NCBI GenBank assembly: GCA_049841135.1 | Contig: JASGHK010000004.1 | Coordinates: 1,674,001 to 1,738,000 of the forward strand | Direction: 5' to 3' | DNA length: 64,000 nt | Source: JACRCT01 sp049841135 | Lineage (GTDB): Bacteria > Myxococcota > Myxococcia > Myxococcales > UBA5297 | Part shown: piece by piece, positions 58,005 to 64,000 of the stretch | Numbering within the stretch: position 1 is the stretch's first letter | Layout: every line of letters starts with the position of its first letter | The notes under the pieces: model-generated | Seen by the model: the letters and a program-made list of their open reading frames with translations, nothing else | Database searches by the model: none | What the model was told of the DNA's origin: nothing | Position numbers and translations under genes: made by a program

Positions 58005-58491
58005 ATGAAAGTCGCGGCCAAGTGCGTCGTCTCGCTGGAGTACTCCCTGCACCTCGGGGACGGAAAGGTCATCGACTCCAGCTCTGGCGGCGAGCCGCTC
58101 ACCTACCTGCACGGCTCCGGGCAGATCATCCCTGGCCTCGAGAAGGAGCTCGAGGGGCTCGAGGCGGGGACGTCCAAGCAGGTGGTGATCGCCCCCAAGG
58201 ACGGCTACGGCGAGCGCGAGCAGGAGAACATCCAGCAGATCGGCCGCGACCACTTTGGCGACAAGCCCCTCAAGGAGGGCGACGAGTTCGTGGCCATCGA
58301 CGACCACCACAACGAGATCCCGGTGCGGATCGACAAGGTGGAAGGCGACAAGATCACGGTGGACTTCAACCACCCGCTCGCAGGCAAGACCCTGCACTTC
58401 CAGGTGGCGATCAAGAACGTGCGGGAGGCGACCGCCGAAGAGCTTCTCCCACGGCCACGCTCACGGCGGCGACGGGCACCACCACCATTAG
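58005..58491 (+). CDS. slyD: SlyD-type FKBP peptidyl-prolyl isomerase, one frameshift
   Basis: About 161 residues after repair, with start ATG 58005 and GGAAGGAA upstream. The FKBP domain (VVSLEYSLHLGDGKVIDSS, LTYLHGSGQIIPGLEKELEG) holds the inserted flap domain (YGEREQENIQQIGRDHFGD, DDHHNEIPVRIDKVEGD) that gives SlyD its chaperone activity. At 58440-58446 GAGCTTC breaks the frame; with the extra T removed, the end reads ELSHGHAHGGDGHHHH, the His-rich metal-binding tail that in E. coli SlyD binds nickel. One base removed gives 162 codons. Convergent with greB. Confidence 0.88.
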
Positions 58492-58530
58492 GCTCTAGGG
58501 CACAGGTTTCGCCACCGTTTGGCCTGGAGG

Positions 58531-58559
58531 TGATGCGGGTCACGCGCTGGCCCGCATCA
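58531..58559. terminator. Bidirectional hairpin between slyD and greB
   Basis: TGATGCGGG and CCCGCATCA form a perfect 9-bp stem with an 11-base loop midway between the convergent gene ends. No strong T-run on either side. Confidence 0.6.
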
Positions 58560-58577
58560 TTAGATCAGCCAAGCGCC

Positions 58578-59147
58578 CTACTTTCGCTTTCCCGGCTGCT
58601 TGTAGCTGATCTTCGCCACCACTACGTCGGTGGCGCCTTTGGGCCGCTGGATGGTGACCTCGTCGCCTTCCTTCTTGCCTAGCAGCGCCTTGGCCACGGG
58701 CGAGTCCACCGAGATCTTGCCCAGCTTCACGTCGAACTCGTCCGGGCCGACGATGCGGTAGGTGCTCTCCTGGCCGTCTTCGTCCTCGATGGTCACCCAG
58801 GCGCCGAAGAGCACGCGGTCCGCTTCGTCCTTCTGCTCGACGACAGTGAGGCTGTCCAGGCGCTTGGAGAGGTAGCGGATGCGCCGGTCGAGCTCGCGCA
58901 GCTTCTTCTTGCCGTAGATGTACTCGGCGTTCTCGCTCCGGTCGCCCTGCGCCGCCGCCGCGCTCACCTCGGCGGTGACCTTGGGCCGCTGGACCTTCCA
59001 GATGTTCTCGAGCTCGTCCTGGAGGCGCTTGAAGCCCTCCGGGGTGATGTAGCGCGCGCCCGACCCCTTGAGCTCCTTCTCCTCGTCGGCCGAGATGGGC
59101 TCGTCGGTGAGCGATGCTTCGTCTTCCTTGGTGAACGCCTTGTTCAT
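58578..59147 (-). CDS. greB: Transcription elongation factor GreA/GreB family
   Basis: 189 residues. Rescues backtracked RNA polymerase by stimulating transcript cleavage. After about 30 extra N-terminal residues comes the coiled-coil domain (YITPEGFKRLQDELENIWKVQRPKVTAEVSAAAAQGDRSENAEYIYGKKKLRELDRRI in outline) with the tip acidic pair near GDRSENAEY, then the globular domain (FGAWVTIEDEDGQESTYRIVGPDE, SPVAKALLGKKEGDEVTIQ). The YIYGKK form of the tip region is typical of GreB. It is last in the minus-strand run from the Tad locus but 71 bases from its neighbour. Confidence 0.88.
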   Translation of the reverse strand: MNKAFTKEDEASLTDEPISADEEKELKGSGARYITPEGFKRLQDELENIWKVQRPKVTAEVSAAAAQGDRSENAEYIYGKKKLRELDRRIRYLSKRLDSLTVVEQKDEADRVLFGAWVTIEDEDGQESTYRIVGPDEFDVKLGKISVDSPVAKALLGKKEGDEVTIQRPKGATDVVVAKISYKQPGKRK

Positions 59148-59218
59148 GGTGGTGAAGCTCGGTTGCGCGCCGCGCGCGGGGAAGCCCCGCCTCGCGGGAA
59201 GGTCCTCGGGAGGAGGCT

Positions 59219-59891
59219 TTAGAAGAGAGACCGGAAGAACGCCACGAGGTCGATGCTGGTGTGACAGTCGTCGTGCCAGTGACCGTGGTGGTCGTGGTGG
59301 TGATGGTGGTGCGTGACGATGGGGCGCTCGGGGGTCAGCTCGGCCACCACGGGAGAGGCGCCGGTGGGCGCACAGGTGCCGCAGTAGATGGACCCGTCGG
59401 CCTCGAAGGCATGGTTGCGGCGAAGCTCGCGGTTACAGCTGGCGCAGATGGTCCGCTGCGGCCCCTCTGACCGGCCCGCCACCTCGTCCGCGCGCCGCTG
59501 GATCTCCTGCGCCTTGCCTTGCCCACCGGCCAGCAGCTGCAGCTCCCCGCCGTCCAGCCAGATGCCGCCGCAGGACATGCAGACGTCCAGCTCCACGCCC
59601 CGGGTGACGCCGATGGAGAGGGGGGCGTGGCCGCACTCCGGGCACGCGGGCGACGGCGTGTGGCACTTGGGGCACTCGGCGACGCGCTCGAGGCGCACGC
59701 CGCACTCCTTGCACTTCCCCGGCTTGTCCTTGGCGCTCGCCAGGAGCTCCTTGAGCGCGCGCGTGGTCACCACGGCGTTGAGCTTCGTCGGCGTCGAACC
59801 AGACGCCGCCGCACCTCGGGCACCCGTCGAGCTGCACGCCAGAGGCTTGGAAGAGCCGGAGGTCCTCGCGGCAGGTCGGGCAGGGTCTCAT
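59219..59891 (-). CDS. Zinc-ribbon (zf-TFIIB type) protein, one frameshift
   Basis: About 223 residues after repair, from ATG 59891. It has at least four zinc-ribbon pairs: CPTCRED..., CPRCGGVWFDADEL, CKECG/CPKC/CPECG and CMSCGGIWLDGGEL, where the repeated C..CGG.W.D..EL is the zf-TFIIB domain signature, present twice. A further CxxC pair (CASC, CGTC) and a His-rich segment (THHHHHHDHHGHWHDDCH) follow. At 59780-59786 the coding strand reads GAAGCTC for GAGCTC; with one base removed DADEL runs on into NAVVTTRALKELL and the gene has 224 codons. Probably binds zinc or another metal; the role is unknown. Confidence 0.75.
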
Positions 59892-59976
59892 GGTGGGCTT
59901 GGCTCTCCCGGTCCAGGCGTTGCGGTGGCTTCGGAGGTCCCCATGAAACCGCGGGTCCGCCCCTGCGTCCAGCGCG

Positions 59977-60798
59977 CTACCGCCCGGCGTCGGCCTCTCC
60001 GTCCGGCGCTCCGGCGTCGGCGCCCGGGCAGCTGCTCTTCGCCGGGTCACACGGCGGCGCCGCCGCCTTCGCCTTCTCGAGCTTCTCCTGCTGGTCCAGC
60101 TTCTTCTGCAGGTCGAGCGGCAGCAGATTGCGCAGCATGCCCGTCGTGGGCATGGGGGTGGCGTTGATGCGCTCGGGGAAGCTGCTCGTGGCGCCCGTCC
60201 CCTTGGCAACCACCTCGAAGCCCGAGCCGTTGGGAGCGATCATCCGCACCATGCTCAGGGGCGGCACCTCGTGGCTCGACCAGAACTCGAGCGCCGGCGC
60301 GGGCTTCCCCTTTTCCTTGGGCATCGACCCCAACTCGGTACGCGAGTACCGGCAGGGGATGGGCCCCAGGAGCGTCTCCACCGTCAGCTCCTTGAAGGTC
60401 GCCATCTTCCCGGGCCGGCAGGCCGAGGGCTCGCGAGCGCCGGCGGCGATGGCGTAGATGGCCTTTCCGCGCTTGAGGTACATCGCGTCGCCGTCCTGGC
60501 CATCGAGCGGCAGCCGCCACGCCCCCTTGCCCTGCTTGTCGACCCAGATCTCCATGTATCGAGACGGCTTCTCGGCCGTCCCCTGGTTGACCTGCATGAC
60601 GCGGAAAGCGGTGGTCAGGTCGGGCTTGCCGTCGACGATCTGCGCGTACTCCGCCCAGGTTCCGTCGGCAGCGGCGACCTTGTCCTCGCTCACCAGCTCG
60701 CGCAGCGTCGTGGGCGAGGTGGGGCTCGTGCACTGCGACTGCGCAGGCTCGGTGGGGCCCGCGGCGAGAGCGGCGACGAGGAGCATCGAAGCGATCAT
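59977..60798 (-). CDS. Exported protein of unknown function in the Tad region
   Basis: 273 residues with a short signal peptide (MIASMLLVAALAAGP). The mature part has a beta-rich domain (WAEYAQIVDGKPDLTTAFRVMQV, YMEIWVDKQGKGAWRLPL, AMYLKRGKAIYAIAAG) with four Cys, then a Lys/Gln helix and a short Cys-containing tail (PPCDPAKSSCPGADAG). It overlaps the membrane protein gene by four bases, so it belongs to the same transcript as the Tad components. I do not recognise the family. Confidence 0.65.
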   Translation of the reverse strand: MIASMLLVAALAAGPTEPAQSQCTSPTSPTTLRELVSEDKVAAADGTWAEYAQIVDGKPDLTTAFRVMQVNQGTAEKPSRYMEIWVDKQGKGAWRLPLDGQDGDAMYLKRGKAIYAIAAGAREPSACRPGKMATFKELTVETLLGPIPCRYSRTELGSMPKEKGKPAPALEFWSSHEVPPLSMVRMIAPNGSGFEVVAKGTGATSSFPERINATPMPTTGMLRNLLPLDLQKKLDQQEKLEKAKAAAPPCDPAKSSCPGADAGAPDGEADAGR

Positions 60799-61466
60799 GG
60801 CTTGCCCTCTGCGGAGACGACCGCGGCCTTGCCCACTCCATCCCGGAGCATCGTCGGCGCACCGCGCGGCAACGCGTCGGCCACCACGGCCGTCAGCCAG
60901 AAGCGCCGCCCGGATCCATCGCAGGCGAGGTAGATCGTGCCGATGCCGTCGCCGTCGCCCACCTGCTGGACGGGACCGCCGGCTTCCAGCCTGGCCACGA
61001 GCTTGAAGGGGATGCGGTAGCCCAGGAAGTGGAAGCCGGTGGGCGGGACTTCCTGCGCCAGGCTCGTCTCGATGGCCGCCAGGTCCGCCTTGCAGGGCGC
61101 CGGCTCGTTCTCCAACCGGACCGAGACCGCCTCCATCGCCGCGACCGCGCGCTCCGAGGGCGTTCCCATCCCCACTGGCTGCATGGGCAGCGGGCCGAGC
61201 GAGTAGGTGAGCAGCAGCGCCAGCGAGGGGACGGCGTGCGGCCACAGGGGCATCCGCTTGCCGGCGATGGTCGCCTGCGCGAGCCAGACGGCGTAGGCCG
61301 TGCAGAGCGCGAGCGCGACCAGCGCAGCCAGGACGTTGGGGACGTGGGGCGCGAAGTAGGCGGTCGAGGTGACCAGGCCCAGGGCGCGCTGGAGCGGGGA
61401 GGAGTTCCTCGCCAGCGCTGCCACCAGGAAGGTGGAGAAGACCAAGAACCTCAGCCCGCGCAGCAT
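60795..61466 (-). CDS. Membrane protein of unknown function in the Tad region
   Basis: 223 residues with three or four hydrophobic helices in the first 95 residues (FLVFSTFLVAALA, VLAALVALALCTAYAVWLA, AVPSLALLLTYSLGPLP) and a soluble C-terminal domain (FKLVARLEAGGPVQQVGDGD, RRFWLTAVVADALP) containing two Cys. It overlaps the next gene by four bases and follows the small pilin-like gene by 51. No known family is recognised. Confidence 0.6.
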   Translation of the reverse strand: MLRGLRFLVFSTFLVAALARNSSPLQRALGLVTSTAYFAPHVPNVLAALVALALCTAYAVWLAQATIAGKRMPLWPHAVPSLALLLTYSLGPLPMQPVGMGTPSERAVAAMEAVSVRLENEPAPCKADLAAIETSLAQEVPPTGFHFLGYRIPFKLVARLEAGGPVQQVGDGDGIGTIYLACDGSGRRFWLTAVVADALPRGAPTMLRDGVGKAAVVSAEGKP

Positions 61467-61517
61467 GTCGGCATCGTCACCAAAGGCCCGTATCGCCGCA
61501 AGGGCCGCGTGGGCTGC

Positions 61518-61718
61518 TCAAGGAATGGGAAGGGAGAGCACCATCCAGAAGCCGTGGACGTAATGCTCGTAGGCCTTGAACATCGCCGGCAGGAACCCGC
61601 CCAGGCCGAACGACATGCCGAAGATGACGAAGAACGAGAAGAGCGCGTACTCGGTCGCCGCCTGGGCGTCCTCCTCGAGCAGCTTCTTCCAGAACCGCCT
61701 CGCCAGGGTGTCCTTCAT
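61518..61718 (-). CDS. Flp/Fap-type pilin-like protein
   Basis: A 66-residue protein with a charged N-terminus followed by EEDAQAATEYALFSFFVIFG. The A-A-T-E-Y-A-L before a hydrophobic helix matches the prepilin cleavage region of Flp pilins and Tad minor pilins (usually G/AxxxEY.L). One membrane helix and a short tail follow. It should be cut by a TadV-like peptidase and assembled or anchored in the inner membrane. It overlaps the gene upstream by four bases (ATGA). Confidence 0.7.
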   Translation of the reverse strand: MKDTLARRFWKKLLEEDAQAATEYALFSFFVIFGMSFGLGGFLPAMFKAYEHYVHGFWMVLSLPIP

Positions 61719-62497
61719 GGCTGTGCTCCGAAGCCGGAGAAGACGGCGGTCACGCCTGCCCCCTCCTGCTTGACCGGCCAGGGCAGCACCGTGAAGTGGA
61801 TCTTCTTCGCGCCCTTACTGACCTCGACGACCGTGCCACCGTCCTGGGCCTTCTCGAACTTCTGCAGCGTCCAGCCGCGGCGCCCCAGCTCGTCGCGGAT
61901 GTTCGCAGCGGTCGCCAACGGGCCCTCGAGCGGCACCTGGTAGGTGGCCACCGCCTCGCCCTCTTTGTCCTTGGCGGTGACGACCATCAAGCCCACCACG
62001 TTCTTGGGAAGGGGGAGCTCGGCGGTCAGGCTCTCCACCGAGTCCGGCTGGGTGTCGAGCGGGATGATGGAGGGGAAGACCAGCACCTTGCCCTTGGAGC
62101 CCGAGCGCATGATGGCGATGGCTATCTCGCTGCGTCCGTCCTCGCTGAGCGCGCTGACGTCGAACCCCTGCGCCGCGCCGAACTTGACGCCCACCTCGAG
62201 CCCGCGCGCCTCCAGCTCGCGGACGTAGAAGTCGCGGACGTCCTCCGGGGTCGCCTTGGCCTCGAAGTAGGACACCCGGACCGGCATGCCGTTGACGGCC
62301 AGGCCGTCGCCGAGCGGGTACTCCATGCCCGGGTAGGCGGGCATCTCGCCCTGGACCCAGAAGGCCCTGGGGGCTTCCTGCGCCTTGGCCTGGGGCACGC
62401 CGGAGCTGTTGGCGCCCATCTCGATGCCGCCGAAGACCAGGCCGACGCCTAGCAGCACTGCGGCGGCTTCGCGCACCCTCTGTAGTGGCATCCTCAT
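61715..62497 (-). CDS. Exported protein, Tad-locus associated
   Basis: 260 residues with an N-terminal hydrophobic segment (AAAVLLGVGLVFGGIEMGA). The mature part has several alpha/beta units: VRVSYFEAKATPEDVRDFYVRELEARG, EIAIAIMRSGSKGKVLVFPS, AANIRDELGRRGWTLQKFEKAQDG in outline. The pattern of a beta strand then EDVRDFYVRELEARG recurs loosely, as in secreted proteins that fold as repeated alpha/beta sandwiches. Function unknown. It lies 19 bases after the TadE-like gene and overlaps the pilin gene by four. Confidence 0.6.
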   Translation of the reverse strand: MRMPLQRVREAAAVLLGVGLVFGGIEMGANSSGVPQAKAQEAPRAFWVQGEMPAYPGMEYPLGDGLAVNGMPVRVSYFEAKATPEDVRDFYVRELEARGLEVGVKFGAAQGFDVSALSEDGRSEIAIAIMRSGSKGKVLVFPSIIPLDTQPDSVESLTAELPLPKNVVGLMVVTAKDKEGEAVATYQVPLEGPLATAANIRDELGRRGWTLQKFEKAQDGGTVVEVSKGAKKIHFTVLPWPVKQEGAGVTAVFSGFGAQP

Positions 62498-62516
62498 CTT
62501 CGCCTCCGCGCGGCTA

Positions 62517-63599
62517 CTAGTAGTTGCAGGTCTGGTCGCCGCCCGGCTCCTGCCTCTGCGGCTGCTTGCATCCCAGGAAGAACTCGCCGCGCTTCTGGTA
62601 CGTCTTGTAGTAGGGGCTCTGCCCCTCCGAGGCGGTGTCCTTCCACACGTTCGAGTACTGCCGCCGCACCGTGCTCTTGTGGTCGATGGACCCGTGGTTC
62701 TTGGGCCGGTAGATCTCGGAGCCGTAGTCCAGCGGTGCCCGGCCGTCGACCGTGCCGCCCGTCAGCGGGTAGCTGACGACGACCACCTCGGTGGGCAGGT
62801 GGATGTTCAGGGCGCTGAAGATGGTCCCCAACACGCCCCCGCCGCCGATGGCGCTGGAGAGGTCGTCGCCGAAGCCGGCGAAGTACATGTTGTTGACCTG
62901 GCGGCAGTAGTCGGTGGTGCACTCGTCCTGGTGCGTCTCGTCCACCTTCTCGCCGCTCTTGAGGTCCCACTGCTCGACGATGAGCGACTGCGGCACCTTG
63001 AGGTCCCACTCGTCCTTCAGCAGCATCTTGTCCATGTAGAACACCGGCATCGTCTTGCCCAGGTAGGTGTTCTTCACGTGCACCTGGATCTCGCCCTTCA
63101 CCTTGCCGTCGGTGTTGAACTTCATGTTCCGGAAGTACCAGTCGATGGCGTTGCCCACCGGGCCGGTGTCCACCCCGAAGTTGTTGCCGGCGTCCCAAAG
63201 CCCGGCGTCGACGCTGTCGAGCTTGGTCTGGTCGGCCTTGAAGGTGACCTCGAGCATCATCGGCTTCGGGCCGCTGCCGCTCAGATAGGTCGGGGTGGCG
63301 CTCTGCATGTCACCGCTGTAGCGGTCCGCGACCTCCTTGGTCATGATGTCGCGCACCTCGGTCCAGCGCTCCCCGTGCTTGCCGTTCTCCCACTTGGACA
63401 GGCCGATGGCGCTCATCTCCCAGACCATGTAGCGCGCCGCCTCCCGCGCCTTGATCTTGGTCCACGACAGCTCGAACAAGAACGTCGAGTAGAGCAGCGT
63501 GGGGACGAGCACCAGCGTGAGCAGCGCCATCTCGGTGGCGGCCGCCCCCGACTCCGCGCGCGCGCCCGACCGCCTCAGCTCTCGGAAGGTCCGGATCAT
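62517..63599 (-). CDS. TadE-like pilus assembly protein
   Basis: 360 residues from ATG 63599, with AGGAG 8 bases before it. The N-terminus has the TadE/TadF signature, a short basic leader followed by SGAAATEMALLTLVLVPTLLY, a single helix with the conserved Glu at +5 for prepilin peptidase processing. The large soluble part, over 300 residues, is longer than ordinary TadE and has paired Cys (DECTTDYC; LGCKQP...TCNY). It should sit in the inner membrane with its bulk outside. It starts 10 bases after the partial gene upstream. Confidence 0.75.
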   Translation of the reverse strand: MIRTFRELRRSGARAESGAAATEMALLTLVLVPTLLYSTFLFELSWTKIKAREAARYMVWEMSAIGLSKWENGKHGERWTEVRDIMTKEVADRYSGDMQSATPTYLSGSGPKPMMLEVTFKADQTKLDSVDAGLWDAGNNFGVDTGPVGNAIDWYFRNMKFNTDGKVKGEIQVHVKNTYLGKTMPVFYMDKMLLKDEWDLKVPQSLIVEQWDLKSGEKVDETHQDECTTDYCRQVNNMYFAGFGDDLSSAIGGGGVLGTIFSALNIHLPTEVVVVSYPLTGGTVDGRAPLDYGSEIYRPKNHGSIDHKSTVRRQYSNVWKDTASEGQSPYYKTYQKRGEFFLGCKQPQRQEPGGDQTCNY

Positions 63600-63609
63600 C
63601 GTGCGCTCC

Positions 63610-64000
63610 TCAGTGCACCAACACTTCGTTGATGACACCGCCCAAGGGCCCCAGGCTCCCCAGCCCAATCTGCTGCGACAACTCCTGGAACGCGGGCCCG
63701 ACCGGCGCCAGGCGCGCCTTCCAGTAGGGGTTGAACAGGTTGGGCGGCTCAGCCCAGGCGTCGGGCCGGTGGTAGTAGCACTGGCTTCGGGCCCAGCCGT
63801 TGAGCCCTTCGATCAGGCCCTTGTCGCCGGGGTTGCCGCCCTCGAAGGTGTTGGACAGCTGCGCGGCGTCCCATCCCGAGCCCCTGCCCGCCCAGGACTC
63901 GGCCTTGATCTTCCGGTTCTCGCCGAAGCCCAGCGCGCCCTTGCCTCCGTTGATCTTGAACGCCGCCTCCTTCGACTCCTTGTTCACCAGGGCGAGGTAG
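63610..64000 (-). CDS. C-terminal part of a protein running off the right edge, probably Tad-associated
   Basis: The frame is open to the last base of the window: YLALVNKESKEAAFKINGGK then GALGFGENRKIKAESWAGRG, ending LGPLGGVINEVLVH. At least 129 residues are present and the start lies outside. The segment is Gly/Asn/Trp-rich with no recognised motif. Position directly before the TadE-like gene, with which it is likely co-transcribed, suggests a TadG-like or other surface component; this is inference from context only. Confidence 0.55.
   Translation of the reverse strand, partial: YLALVNKESKEAAFKINGGKGALGFGENRKIKAESWAGRGSGWDAAQLSNTFEGGNPGDKGLIEGLNGWARSQCYYHRPDAWAEPPNLFNPYWKARLAPVGPAFQELSQQIGLGSLGPLGGVINEVLVH

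Overview
The window is a GC-rich stretch of bacterial chromosome. The beta/beta' RNA polymerase genes, the four-tRNA cluster ahead of secE-nusG, the wealth of cysteine-rich lipoproteins, formylglycine-generating-enzyme-like proteins, PATAN and HYDIN-type domains, and a Tad-type pilin locus all suggest a member of the Myxococcota (former Deltaproteobacteria). The species cannot be named from the sequence alone.

Layout. 1-4290 (minus): a large sacsin/Hsp90-like GHKL ATPase that runs off the left edge. 4399-14826 (plus): a secreted redox cluster made of a Cys-rich lipoprotein, c-type cytochrome/beta-propeller proteins with MauG-like C-termini, two tandem secreted formylglycine-generating-enzyme-like proteins and a secreted esterase, with small Cys-rich secreted proteins nearby. 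14954-15382: a small starch-binding-like protein. 15589-29234 (minus): transcription and translation core, read in the order tRNA-Thr, Tyr, Gly, Thr, rpmG, tRNA-Trp, secE, nusG, rplK, rplA, rplJ, rplL, rpoB, rpoC; the tuf gene often found between tRNA-Thr and rpmG or tRNA-Trp is absent. 29383-37962 (minus): a Cys-rich lipoprotein, then an operon of a HYDIN/VWA surface protein, a membrane-anchored helical protein, a RimK-like ligase, a small secreted protein and rlmB. 38264-40480: a REC-PATAN-J-TPR regulator, convergent with a patatin. 42125-47888 (minus): infB-rnpM-nusA-rimP. 48024-49440: an ORF6N protein and a nitrilase-family amidase. 49553-57889 (plus): a compact envelope-stress-like cluster (PspA, anchored solute-binding-like protein, two membrane coiled-coil paralogues, a DUF3352-like protein, LolD/MacB-like ATPase and permease, membrane protein). 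58005-64000: slyD and, on the opposite strand, greB, a zinc-ribbon protein and a Tad pilus-type locus reaching the right edge.

The most striking signal is not a gene. At least eleven genes, including the essential rpoB and rpoC, carry one- or two-base insertions that break the frame, and nearly all restore a perfect frame if a palindromic GAGCTC (or, in a few cases, GATC) is rebuilt. Removing the inserted bases gives whole-codon lengths for every complete gene concerned. This is best read as systematic long-read consensus error at modified sites, so it may be indirect evidence of DNA methylation at GAGCTC and perhaps GATC. Gene coordinates below span the broken genes end to end.
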